A stretch of 64,000 nucleotides of DNA from Nostoc sp. KVJ20. GTDB lineage: Bacteria > Cyanobacteriota > Cyanobacteriia > Cyanobacteriales > Nostocaceae. Location of the stretch: NCBI RefSeq assembly GCF_001712795.1, contig NZ_KV757658.1:203007-267006 (forward strand), written 5' to 3'. Shown piece after piece: positions 52,607-60,843 of the stretch. The translations under genes and the position numbers were made by a program. Under the pieces are notes generated by a model. It was given only the letters and a program-made list of their open reading frames with translations, searched no databases and was not told the DNA's origin. The stretch's first letter is position 1. Each line of letters begins with the position of its first letter.

Positions 52607-53500
52607 ATGACTGTCCCCACTCAAACGTCTCGAACCGTTGCCGGAGTGATCAACAGCGTTGAAACACTCGAAGGGGGCGGATTTCTTGTCCGTCGGCCCT
52701 TTCCCAAAAGTAGCTTCTCTGAATTTGACCCGTTTCTCCTCCTCGACGAGTTGGGTCCGATTAATCTCAAGCCGGGTCAGGCAAAAGGTGCACCCGATCA
52801 TCCGCACCGGGGCTTTGAAACCGTCAGCTATGTCTTGGATGGACGGTTAGAACACAAAGATTCTGCGGGACACGCCGGGCTACTAAATCCGGGTGATGTC
52901 CAGTGGATGACAGCAGGTGCCGGGGTCGTGCATTCCGAGATGCCGGAGTCAATGTTTACCCAAACTGGTGGACGGCTCCACGGCATTCAACTATGGGTCA
53001 ATCTGCCACAACGAGACAAAATGATGCCGCCCCGCTATCAGGAAATTCCAGCGGCTCACATTCCGGTAGCTCAAACCGAAGATATGTCTGTGACGGTGCG
53101 GGTGATTGCGGGAGAAGCGTTAGGGGCAAAAGCCGTCATTCAGACGCGCACGCCGATAAATTACCTCCACTTCACACTGCAACCAGGGGCAACGATGATC
53201 CAGCCTGTACCAAAAGAGTACAATGCCTTTGTCTATGTACTGGAGGGGGCTGGGTTGTTTGGGACAGAGCCAGCGCCTGGTGATGATGGGCAGATGGTGC
53301 TCTTTTCGCAAGATGGAGAAGATGTGGTGATCTGCAACCCTGCTGATGCTCAGCGTCCTCTAGATCTTCTGCTGATTGCAGGTGTACCCCTTAACGAACC
53401 AGTGGTGCGCTACGGTCCGTTTGTAATGAACACTGAAGCTGAAATTACCCAGGCGATCGACGACTACCAAGCTGGAAGGATGGGACGGATTTATGCTTAA
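52607..53500 (+). CDS. Pirin-family protein
   Basis: 297 residues. The metal-binding N-terminal cupin has HPHRGFETVSYVLDG (two His and Glu) and EHKDSAGH; WMTAGAGVVHSEM completes the site, followed by LWVNLPQRDKMMPPRYQEIP. Bacterial pirins act as quercetinases or redox sensors. The stop overlaps the next start by 8 bp, indicating an operon. Confidence 0.93.
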   Translation: MTVPTQTSRTVAGVINSVETLEGGGFLVRRPFPKSSFSEFDPFLLLDELGPINLKPGQAKGAPDHPHRGFETVSYVLDGRLEHKDSAGHAGLLNPGDVQWMTAGAGVVHSEMPESMFTQTGGRLHGIQLWVNLPQRDKMMPPRYQEIPAAHIPVAQTEDMSVTVRVIAGEALGAKAVIQTRTPINYLHFTLQPGATMIQPVPKEYNAFVYVLEGAGLFGTEPAPGDDGQMVLFSQDGEDVVICNPADAQRPLDLLLIAGVPLNEPVVRYGPFVMNTEAEITQAIDDYQAGRMGRIYA

Positions 53501-53906
53501 CACACTTCAATATCAGATGAGTCAACATCAACGCTTGAGTGAGTTACGAATCAAACTACTGCGTCTGCACAAGCTTTTACTAGAGACTGAGCGCCTTACC
53601 TATGAGCAAGTTCGAGGGCAAGTTTCTAGAGGTGAATTGCTACAACTGGTGATTAATCATGAGCAGTTTGCCTGGTTGCATCGACTTTCAGCATTGATTT
53701 TACAAATCGATGAGTTGCTTCATGACGGTGAACCTGTTACGCAAGAGGCAATGGAAGCGATCGATGGTGACATTCGTACACTGCTCAGCCCCGACGAATT
53801 GGGCGATGAGTTTGCAATGAAGTATAACACGGCGCTTCAACGCCACCCCGATGTCGTGTTAGCTCATGCAGATGTCATGATGTTGCTGACCTCTGACAGC
53901 ATTTAA
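53493..53906 (+). CDS. Hypothetical helical protein coupled to pirin
   Basis: 137 residues, overlapping the pirin gene by 8 bp. Strongly helical (LSELRIKLLRLHKLLLETER, WLHRLSALILQIDELLHDGE). Homologues of unknown function are often seen beside oxidoreductases, I believe, but I have no name for the family. It could be a pirin partner or regulator. Confidence 0.7.
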   Translation: MLNTLQYQMSQHQRLSELRIKLLRLHKLLLETERLTYEQVRGQVSRGELLQLVINHEQFAWLHRLSALILQIDELLHDGEPVTQEAMEAIDGDIRTLLSPDELGDEFAMKYNTALQRHPDVVLAHADVMMLLTSDSI

Positions 53907-53964
53907 CCTCCAAAATTCACAGATTCTGAACTTGCTCCGATTGTGTAATTGCAAACCTAAACGC

Positions 53965-54354
53965 ATGCTGATCCAAAAACTAAACGACTGTGAAGAAATT
54001 ATCGCTGGAGATGGAACTGTTCTGCGCGAACTGCTTCATCCTGACAAACAAGACATCAACTTGCGTTACAGTTTGGCGTATGCGATCTTACCTGTTGGCA
54101 AAACTTCGATTCCCCATTCTCTAAAGACTTCTGAGGTTTATTACATCATTAGCGGTGTTGGAGAAATGTCGATCAACAGTGAAGTTCGTCGCATTGAACC
54201 AGGCGATGCGGTTTACATTCCTCCAGATGCAATCCAGTTCCTTCACAACTATGGCGACGAACCCATTGTTTTCGTTTGTCTAGTTGATCCAGCTTGGCGC
54301 AAAGAAGACGAAACGATTTATGCACCTGAAATTGAGGCAACCGCATCACTCTAA
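53965..54354 (+). CDS. Cupin-domain protein
   Basis: 129 residues from the ATG at 53965. The cupin motif 1 region is PVGKTSIPHSLKTSEVYYII with a SGVGEMSINSEV strand, and motif 2 is GDAVYIPPDAIQFLHNYGDE. Metal ligands H and E of motif 1 and H of motif 2 are present, so a mononuclear metal site is likely. Small cupins of this type are isomerases, dioxygenases or sugar-binding proteins. Confidence 0.88.
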   Translation: MLIQKLNDCEEIIAGDGTVLRELLHPDKQDINLRYSLAYAILPVGKTSIPHSLKTSEVYYIISGVGEMSINSEVRRIEPGDAVYIPPDAIQFLHNYGDEPIVFVCLVDPAWRKEDETIYAPEIEATASL

Positions 54355-54370
54355 TTCGATCGCTCAAAAC

Positions 54371-54527
54371 TATGAATTCACAAACAGCACAAACCACTAC
54401 TACTGCTGACGAGTCCGCAATCCGTACTTTCCATCACCATCGCGTAGCGTCTTGGACTCACCGCATCCAGCGGACAGGCACCCTGGGTGTGATGTGTCGG
54501 ATAGACGCGCAACTCGTAAGAATCTGA
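54371..54527 (+). pseudogene. NTF2-fold gene 5' stub
   Basis: ATGAATTCACAAACAGCACA then codons for MNSQTAQTTTTADESAIRTF match the start of the decayed NTF2 gene at 60271 for about 20 codons. Homology is then lost in sequence containing CGCGTAGCGTCTTG, a fragment of the Nostoc repeat. Confidence 0.65.
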
Positions 54528-54546
54528 CAATGATTCGTCAGATTCT
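54519..54546. promoter_or_regulatory. Inverted-repeat operator upstream of an NTF2-fold gene
   Basis: AGAATCTGAC-(8)-GTCAGATTCT is a perfect 10-bp inverted repeat 58 bp before the ATG at 54604. The paralogous leader at 44297-44332 has a diverged version (AAGAATCTGACAAATC, then AAGAATCTGAAAG). It looks like a binding site for a dimeric repressor or activator. Confidence 0.5.
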
Positions 54547-54603
54547 GAAAGAAGTCAAGCATTGGAATCAATACAGTTTAGATAGAACTTAGGAGAATTC
54601 AAC

Positions 54604-55189
54604 ATGGTCACAGAGCAAACAGCAGACAAACAGGCAGTACAGGTCCAAGCCTGACACCCGCTCAGGAAGCCTTGCAATCGGTCTGGGAAGAGCATATCGG
54701 GCACGAGTTTGGTCTCACAGCCCTGAAGATGCTCTCGCTACGATGGTTGAAAACGCTTATGTGAATCATATTCCAGTGATGACTGGGGGAGCCGGAAAAG
54801 CAGCATTGGGTGAGTTTTATTCCAAATACTTCATTCCCCAGATTCCGCCAGACCTCGAGCTAGTTACGATTTCGCGCACGATCGGGACGGATCGACTCGT
54901 CGATGAAATGCTGGCTAAGTTCACTCATACCATCCAGATGGAGTGGATGCTACCTGGCATTGCTCCGACTCTTAAACGGGTGGAAGTGGCAGTGGTAGCG
55001 ATTGTCCAGTTCCGTGATGGCAAGCTAGCCCACGAACACATCTATTGGGATCAGGCGAGTGTATTGGTTCAACTCGGCATGCTCGATCCGAGCACACTGC
55101 CCGTTGTAGGGGCTGACAGTGCGCGCAAGGTACTCAATCCGAGCTTGCCCTCAAACGCACTGATCGAACGTGCTAGTCATAGCAACTAA
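54604..55189 (+). pseudogene. SnoaL/NTF2-fold gene, frameshifted paralogue of 44386-44967
   Basis: The ATG at 54604 opens MVTEQTADKQAVQVQA and a stop. TPAQEALQSVWEEHIGHEFG reads in a second frame, and from 54743 ENAYVNHIPVMTGGAGKAAL to the end (SNALIERASHSN) in a third. Two frame breaks in the first 140 bp; the last two thirds are intact and about 75% similar to the paralogue. An internal start at 54743 could still give a 148-residue product. Confidence 0.75.
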
Positions 55190-55223
55190 ATGTTAGAGCA
55201 AGCTTTTCATCAATAGGAACACT

Positions 55224-55625
55224 ATGAAAAAGCCAGAGTTTTTTGTCACCCCTGGTTACGGGGAATACATGCTGAATAAATTGCATTACTCGCAAGCGGT
55301 AAAAATTGGCGATCGCGTGGAGATATCCGGACAAGCTGGCTGTGATGACGATCTGCAATTTCCCGAATCACTTGCAGACGAGATTGCTCAGGCATTTCGG
55401 AACATAGAGCGAACCCTGGCAACTGCTGGTGCGGGTTGGGAGCATGTGGTTCACGTTAATTCTTACCATGTTGGCGGGTTTCCCCCGGAGGTTAACGAAG
55501 TGATGTCCAAGCTATTTCGTCATTATATGCCAAACCACGCCCCAATCTGGACACAGGTAGGAGTCGCAACTCTTGCACTGCCAACGATGCGGATTGAAAT
55601 CCGCGTGACTGCAATTGTTCCGTGA
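55224..55625 (+). CDS. RidA-family protein
   Basis: 133 residues. FFVTPGYGEYMLNKLHYSQA, VEISGQAGCDDDL, AFRNIERTLATAGAGWEHVV and MRIEIRVTAIVP give a RidA-like fold of the subgroup found with hydrolases, lacking some canonical RidA catalytic positions. A near-duplicate lies at 59795; their 3' halves are almost identical at DNA level, suggesting gene conversion. Confidence 0.88.
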   Translation: MKKPEFFVTPGYGEYMLNKLHYSQAVKIGDRVEISGQAGCDDDLQFPESLADEIAQAFRNIERTLATAGAGWEHVVHVNSYHVGGFPPEVNEVMSKLFRHYMPNHAPIWTQVGVATLALPTMRIEIRVTAIVP

Positions 55626-55690
55626 GTTTCGCATCAGTGGCAGCAGAGACGGCTCCGTTAAAGTATCCACTTAACTAAGGAGAGATTCAG

Positions 55691-56068
55691 ATGTCAGCGA
55701 ACAATAAAGCCATCTTAGAAGAGGCAAACGCGGCGATCGCCCAAGGCAACAATGAAGGATTTTTGTCGTTCTGCGCCGACGACATGGAATGGACATTTGT
55801 AGGTGACAAGACCCTTAAAGGAAAAGAAGCCGTTCGCCAATGGATGGCAATGACATACATAGAGCCGCCAAAGTTTAGGGTCGCTAACTTAATCGCTGAG
55901 GGTGATTTCGTCACGGCACTCGGCGACATCACCATGAAGGACGAAGACGGGAAGGCGGCTGATTACTCGTACTGCGACATCTGGCGCTTTCATGGCGGCA
56001 AGATTGTCGAATTAAGAGCTTTTGTCATCAAAACCGAGGTCAAGGATGAAACCAGCAGCGCGGCGTAA
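55691..56068 (+). CDS. SnoaL-like NTF2-fold protein
   Basis: 125 residues with AGGAGAG before the ATG. ILEEANAAIAQGNNEGFLSF, DDMEWTFVGDKTLKGKEAVR, and FRVANLIAEGDFVTALGDIT with YCDIWRFHGGKIVELRAFVI are characteristic of the ketosteroid-isomerase-like family. Its 5' leader and first five codons recur as a stub at 61777-61803. Confidence 0.87.
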   Translation: MSANNKAILEEANAAIAQGNNEGFLSFCADDMEWTFVGDKTLKGKEAVRQWMAMTYIEPPKFRVANLIAEGDFVTALGDITMKDEDGKAADYSYCDIWRFHGGKIVELRAFVIKTEVKDETSSAA

Positions 56069-56097
56069 ATCATCTGCAAAAGTCAGGATGTATTCTC

Positions 56098-56325
56098 ATG
56101 AAAAACGCAACTTATGTGGAGGCTGCTCGGCAAGGTAGTCACTGCTGGCGGCGGTATCTTCTGGAGCTGGGCGTGACGGCTGATGCTGTTACAGCTATGG
56201 TGTCGATGGGTCGCATTGCTCAGGCAGAAGAAGTCGCTCAAGTTGTTGTTTTCCTTTGCTCTGATGCTGCCAGCTACATCACTGGACAATCCTTAGTGAT
56301 CGATGGCGGATACACAGAGAACTGA
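56098..56325 (+). pseudogene. SDR C-terminal fragment
   Basis: RIAQAEEVAQVVVFLCSDAA then SYITGQSLVIDGGYTEN is the conserved C-terminal end of a classical SDR. The preceding residues (MKNATYVEAARQGSHCWRRY) are not SDR-like. The 5' three quarters of the gene are missing; the complementary N-terminal stubs are elsewhere (43987, 45773). Confidence 0.7.
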
Positions 56326-56396
56326 CCCATTTCAAGAGAGAACAAGAGAGAACAGACGAGCTTGATTTTCAGATCACATCTACAAGGAGGGATTCT

Positions 56397-57143
56397 ATAT
56401 CAACTTTTGTCTTAGTTCATGGCTCCTGGCATGATGGTTCTGCTTGGCAGGCAGTCATTGATCAACTAGAAGCAAAGGGACATCATGCTTTTGCGCCCAC
56501 GATCGCTGGACATGGCAAAGGCGTGAACAAAAACGTCAACCATGCTCAATGCACGCAATCGATCGTCGATTACATTGTGAGTAAAGACTTAAACGATATC
56601 GTTCTAGTCGGACATAGTTTCGGTGGGACAATTATTGCCAAAGTTGCTGAAGCAATCAGCGATGGCTTCGCCGGCCAAAGGCAACGCATTCGACGACTCA
56701 TCTTCTTCAATGCCTTTGTCCTCAATGATGGTGAAAGCCTCAACGATAACACCCCACCGCACTCTCAAGCGTTATCCGATCAGCTAGCGAGACAATCGGG
56801 CGATCATACGGTGATGCTACCTTTTGAGATTTGGCGAGAAGCGTTTATCAACGACGCTGACCTCGAACTGGCTCGATCGAGTTACGCACGATTATCACCC
56901 CAAGCGTATCAACCGTGGCTTGACAAGTTAGACCTGAAGCAGTTTTACTCGCTGCCCATCCCCAAAAGCTACCTCTACTGTACAGAAGATAATGTCCTTC
57001 CTCAAGGCGATTGGGGTTGGCATCCCAGAATGTCTAGCCGCTTGGGGCTATTTCGGCTTGTACAAATGCCCGGTAGTCACGAGGTCATGTTTTCTAACCC
57101 GGTTGGTTTAGCAGAAAAGATGATTGTGGCAGGACGTGACTAG
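56397..57143 (+). CDS. Alpha/beta hydrolase paralogue with ATA in place of the start codon
   Basis: Homologous over its whole length to 44997-45725 (FVLVHGSWHDGSAWQAVIDQ; GHSFGG with S74; MPGSHEVMFSN). Where the paralogue has ATGTCAACTTTTGTC this gene has ATATCAACTTTTGTC, with AAGGAGGG correctly placed before it. The first in-frame ATG is at 56523, past the oxyanion-hole strand, so a product from there would be defective. It also has a short insert after EAISDG (FAGQRQ). Either AUA is used weakly, or the gene is newly silenced. Confidence 0.75.
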   Translation: MSTFVLVHGSWHDGSAWQAVIDQLEAKGHHAFAPTIAGHGKGVNKNVNHAQCTQSIVDYIVSKDLNDIVLVGHSFGGTIIAKVAEAISDGFAGQRQRIRRLIFFNAFVLNDGESLNDNTPPHSQALSDQLARQSGDHTVMLPFEIWREAFINDADLELARSSYARLSPQAYQPWLDKLDLKQFYSLPIPKSYLYCTEDNVLPQGDWGWHPRMSSRLGLFRLVQMPGSHEVMFSNPVGLAEKMIVAGRD

Positions 57144-57216
57144 CAGCAGAATTTGCGATCGCCAACCCACTAATGTCGCCGTCATTCAACAAACAATGAC
57201 CTGAAAAGGAGAAATC

Positions 57217-58773
57217 ATGACAACTACATACCATCACAGTGCTGCTTTTGATTATATTGTGATTGGCGCCGGTTCAGCAGGCTGCGTTGTTGCCAACCGT
57301 CTTACAGAAGACCCTAATACTAAAGTATTGCTGCTCGAAGCGGGTGGTCCTGATACCAAGCCAGAACTTCAAGTTCCCTCAGTGTGGCCTACTACACTCT
57401 TAGGCTCGGAAGTGGACTGGGCATATTTAACTGAAGGGGAACCTTACTTAAATAACCGCAAAATTTTATCTTCACGCGGTAAAGTCTTGGGCGGCAGCAG
57501 TTCGATTAATGGCATGATTTATATACGAGGCAATGAACGTGACTACAATAGCTGGCAAGCGTTAGGTAATATTGGTTGGAGTTATCAGGATGTCTTGCCT
57601 TACTTCAAGAAATCGGAAAACCAGCAGCGGGGAGCATCGTTATTTCACGGGGTTGATGGACCACTTAGTATCACAGATCCACTCTCTCCTGCAAAAGTGT
57701 CGCAACGCTTTGTGGAAGCCGCGATCGCACAGGGCTATGAGCAAAATCCCGACTTTAATGGCGTACAGCAGGAAGGTGCAGGACTTTACCAAGTGACCGT
57801 GAAAGATGGCAAGCGCCAAAGTACAGCAGTGGCATTTCTGCGTCCGATTAAAGATCGCCCCAACTTGACTATTCAAACAGGAGCATTGGTGACTCGTTTA
57901 CTCTTTGAGGGAAAGCGCGCGGTAGGGGTAGTGTATGTTCAAAACGGAACGGAGTATCAAGTTAGGGTCAACTCCGAAGTGATTTTGAGTGCTGGCGCCT
58001 TCGATTCTCCTAAACTGCTAATGCTTTCTGGAATTGGACCAGCTGAACATCTGCGGGCTTCCGGCATTCCTGTAGTTTTTGATTTGCCGGGTGTCGGCCA
58101 GAATCTTCAAGATCACCCACTTGCTGTTATTGCCTACCAGTCTACTACTGACGTGCCCCTTGCGCCAAGTAGTAATGGGGGAGAGGCTGGGTTATTTCTG
58201 CATACCAACAATAATTTAGATGCGGCGCCTAATTTGCAATTTACAATTGTTCCGATTTTATATGTCGATCCTGCCTATGCACGTGAAGGTCCGGGATTCA
58301 CCCTTACCTTTTACATCACCCGTCCCGAAAGTCGTGGTAGTGTAAGACTACGTTCCTCCTCCCCCTTCGACCCACCGTTGATTCGCGTCAACTATCTTCA
58401 GAAAGAATCTGACATGCAACTGATGGTTGAAGGACTTAAAATTTTGCGTCAAATTGTGTACTCCGATGCGTTTAATGAGTTTCGGGGTGAGGAAATTGCT
58501 CCAGGGAGTTCCGTGCATAGCGACAAAGCAATAGAAGATTATATTCGGCAAACGTGCGGTACGGCATGGCATCCTGTTGGGACGTGCAAAATGGGTATTG
58601 ATCAAATGGCGGTTGTCGATCCTCAACTCAAGGTACGGGGGATTGAAGGGTTACGAGTTGTTGATGCATCGATTATGCCAACTATGATCACAGGAAACAC
58701 AAATGCATCGGCAATTATGATTGGAGAAAAGGCTGCCGATTTGATAAAAGTTGGAACAAAATTGCCTCAATGA
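57217..58773 (+). CDS. GMC-family FAD oxidoreductase (choline dehydrogenase-like)
   Basis: 518 residues. FAD site DYIVIGAGSAGCVVANRL, GMC signature 1 region GKVLGGSSSINGMIYIRG, signature 2 region SAGAFDSPKLLMLSGIGPAE, and the catalytic His/Asn in AWHPVGTCKMG and ITGNTNASAIMIGEKAADLI are all intact. Oxidises alcohols, often choline or polyethylene-glycol-type substrates; here the substrate is unknown. Its last two codons and stop coincide with the start of a hydrolase remnant, so its native 3' end was replaced. Confidence 0.95.
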   Translation: MTTTYHHSAAFDYIVIGAGSAGCVVANRLTEDPNTKVLLLEAGGPDTKPELQVPSVWPTTLLGSEVDWAYLTEGEPYLNNRKILSSRGKVLGGSSSINGMIYIRGNERDYNSWQALGNIGWSYQDVLPYFKKSENQQRGASLFHGVDGPLSITDPLSPAKVSQRFVEAAIAQGYEQNPDFNGVQQEGAGLYQVTVKDGKRQSTAVAFLRPIKDRPNLTIQTGALVTRLLFEGKRAVGVVYVQNGTEYQVRVNSEVILSAGAFDSPKLLMLSGIGPAEHLRASGIPVVFDLPGVGQNLQDHPLAVIAYQSTTDVPLAPSSNGGEAGLFLHTNNNLDAAPNLQFTIVPILYVDPAYAREGPGFTLTFYITRPESRGSVRLRSSSPFDPPLIRVNYLQKESDMQLMVEGLKILRQIVYSDAFNEFRGEEIAPGSSVHSDKAIEDYIRQTCGTAWHPVGTCKMGIDQMAVVDPQLKVRGIEGLRVVDASIMPTMITGNTNASAIMIGEKAADLIKVGTKLPQ

Positions 58774-58821
58774 TGGTGAAAGCCTCAGAAATAGCCTTCC
58801 GCCGCATCTTCAAGCGTTATT
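58765..58821 (+). pseudogene. Alpha/beta hydrolase internal fragment
   Basis: CCTCAATGATGGTGAAAGCC onward, about 57 bp, matches 45295-45350 and 56720-56775 inside the two hydrolase genes (residues around LNDGESL). It overlaps the GMC gene's stop codon. Confidence 0.7.
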
Positions 58822-58988
58822 AGAACTTACGCACTGTACAAATAAACCATATTATGTATAACCGTATTTGGTCGTTTCAGGTGTTTTGCATAACCCGAAT
58901 TTATTCGCATATTTGCGATCGCTAAGTACTAAGCATGGCTGAAATACCCAAATTGCGTGTAGTACTTATGTCCGATGCGTAAGTTCTA
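58821..58988. repeat. MITE-like element with 13-bp inverted ends
   Basis: TAGAACTTACGCA (58821-58833) and TGCGTAAGTTCTA (58976-58988) are perfect inverted repeats bounding 168 bp without coding capacity. A lone similar end (TGTGTAAGTTCTAA) is at about 61970. No target duplication identified. Confidence 0.65.
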
Positions 58989-59132
58989 GCTTTATCGGAA
59001 ATAATAGGCAGTGAAATTTAGAACTGCGTTTACTGGTTCTCGTCAAACTAAGCGAATCTCAACTTGTGGTGGTGCCCTACTGGTCGGTATCGTCTGTATG
59101 AACCGAGAACAGGGTATTTCATAGGAGAAAGA

Positions 59133-59510
59133 ATGAAGCGATTTACCTTGTTTACTTTCCTGTATCTGGCGCTGGGAGTTTGTCTAACGGCGATCGCGCT
59201 TGGATACCCAAACCTGCCTTCGGGTCTTCAAAGAAGCTTGTTCATTAGTGCAGGAGCGTCCTACATCGCTTGTATTCTCAGTACCTTTCCATTTTGGCGT
59301 GAGACAGCGATTCGCTTCTATCGCAGGCGGAATTCAGCGGTAATTCTACCCTGGTTGGTGATTGGAGTGAACATTGTTTCGATGCTCTGGGAAGTTCAGA
59401 GTCAGAACTGGGCAATGGAAGCCATTTTACAAGCGTTTTCGCGGCTAATAGTTGTCTTACTGTTTGCAGAAATCATTGTGATTACATGGCAAGTGAATTC
59501 TGAACATTAG
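59133..59510 (+). CDS. Four-helix membrane protein of unknown function
   Basis: 125 residues from the ATG at 59133 (TAGGAGAAAG upstream); the frame opens earlier without start signals. Four hydrophobic helices (about 5-25, 35-52, 67-86, 95-118) with short loops. No family recognised. The MITE's target duplication begins with the last base of its stop codon. Confidence 0.65.
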   Translation: MKRFTLFTFLYLALGVCLTAIALGYPNLPSGLQRSLFISAGASYIACILSTFPFWRETAIRFYRRRNSAVILPWLVIGVNIVSMLWEVQSQNWAMEAILQAFSRLIVVLLFAEIIVITWQVNSEH

Positions 59511-59520
59511 GGTCTAAATC

Positions 59521-59715
59521 GAATGGCACTAAGATATCAGCAAATCCAGTATTCATAAGACTTTTGGGTGTGGGGTGTTGGGTGTCGGGTATAGTGACGA
59601 AAAAGTTTATTAATGTTCGCACTTGTTGTTCATTTTCTTGATTTGTTCCCTACACCCTACACCCTACCCCCTACACCCTGCCCTGACTAGGTTTCACGTT
59701 TTCTTAGTGCCATTC
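59521..59715. mobile_element. MITE with 14-bp terminal inverted repeats and 11-bp target duplication
   Basis: Left end GAATGGCACTAAGA (59521-59534) and right end TCTTAGTGCCATTC (59702-59715) are perfectly inverted. GGGTCTAAATC flanks both sides (59510-59520 and 59716-59726). The 195-bp interior has complementary minisatellite arms (GGGTGTGGGGTGTTGGG and CCCTACACCCTACACCC), so the element can fold into one long hairpin. No coding capacity; it would be mobilised in trans. Confidence 0.85.
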
Positions 59716-59794
59716 GGGTCTAAATCGGATGATGCCGAAACAAACTCGTTTCAGCAACGCGAGATAGAGTCAAACGTACTACATAAGGAACACC

Positions 59795-60196
59795 ATGAAT
59801 AAGCCTAAGTTTTTTGTTACCCCTGGTTATGGGGAATATCTGTTAAATCAATTGCATTACTCGCAAGCGCTAAAAATTGACAATCGAGTGGAGATATCAG
59901 GGCAAGGCGGCTGGGATGACAATCTGCAAATTACCGAATCGCTTGCAGACGAGATTGCTCAGGCGTTCCGGAACGTCGAGCGAACCCTGGCGACAGCTGG
60001 TGCGGGTTGGGAGCATGTGGTTCACGTTAATTCTTACCATGTTGGCGGGTTCCCCCCGGAGGTTAACGAAGTGATGTCCAAGCTATTTCGTCATTATATG
60101 CCGAACCACGCTCCAATCTGGACACAGGTAGGAGTCGCGGTGCTTGGACTACCCACGATGCGGATTGAAATTCGCGTGACTGCAATTGTTCCGTGA
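59795..60196 (+). CDS. RidA-family protein (near-duplicate of 55224-55625)
   Basis: 133 residues: FFVTPGYGEYLLNQLHYSQA, VEISGQGGWDDNL, AFRNVERTLATAGAGWEHVV, IRVTAIVP. From about position 60000 to the stop it is almost identical in DNA to the 55 kb copy, while the first third has diverged. Same leader as the stub at 48440. Probably degrades reactive imines or enamines like other family members. Confidence 0.88.
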   Translation: MNKPKFFVTPGYGEYLLNQLHYSQALKIDNRVEISGQGGWDDNLQITESLADEIAQAFRNVERTLATAGAGWEHVVHVNSYHVGGFPPEVNEVMSKLFRHYMPNHAPIWTQVGVAVLGLPTMRIEIRVTAIVP

Positions 60197-60270
60197 GTTT
60201 TGCAAGCGTTCATAACACAATTTATGCTGCTCGAAAACTGGTCTATCACTTAAAAGGAGAACTCAAGAGT

Positions 60271-60817
60271 GTGAATTCACAAACAGCTCAAACCACCACT
60301 AATGCTGACGAGTCGGCAATCCGTGCTTTCCTTTACCAGATGATTGATGCTTGGAATCGAGGTAGCGGGGAAGGCTTTGCTGCCCCGTTCAGCAAAACTG
60401 CCGATTTCCTCACGTTCGAGGGCACACATCTCAAGGGTCGAAAAGAAATCGCTGCATTTACATCAGCAAGCGTTCGACACAGTTATCAAAGGAACATGCC
60501 TGGAGGGGGAGGTGAATTTTGTCCGCTTCGTGAACTCGCAACTCGCGCTCATGCACGTAGTTATCAGGGTAATACTGCCCGGACAAACTGAAACTTCACC
60601 GTCACGAAATTCGCTGCCGCTATACGTCGTAACGAAATGCGACGAAGGTTGGCAGATTGAAGGGTTGCTCAATACCCGGAAGTTAACGCTAGAACGTCAA
60701 TTCTTCTTAAACGACTTTGACTCCCTGAGTGCAGAGGCTCAACGTCAAGTGACCGACCTCGTTGCAGGTCTCAAAGCGAGTGGAGTAATCACTCCGACGC
60801 AAATTGATGCGAAATAA
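60271..60817 (+). pseudogene. SnoaL/SgcJ-type NTF2-fold gene, frameshifted
   Basis: GTG at 60271 after AAGGAG opens VNSQTAQTTTNADESAIRAF, MIDAWNRGSGEGFAAPFSKT and LKGRKEIAAF. Near 60460 the frame breaks and HQQAFDTVIKGTCLEGEVNF, FVNSQLALMHVVIRVILPGQ and the C-terminus (VAGLKASGVITPTQIDAK) continue in the +1 frame. One indel from an intact SgcJ/EcaC-type protein of about 182 residues. Confidence 0.78.
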
Positions 60818-60843
60818 AACCAATCTCCATCAGGAGGACAATC

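Noticed and set aside
59560..59700. Repeated ACACCCT/GGGTGT units resembling a CRISPR or telomere-like array
   Set aside because: Units have no unique spacers of constant length; they are the two arms of the MITE hairpin.
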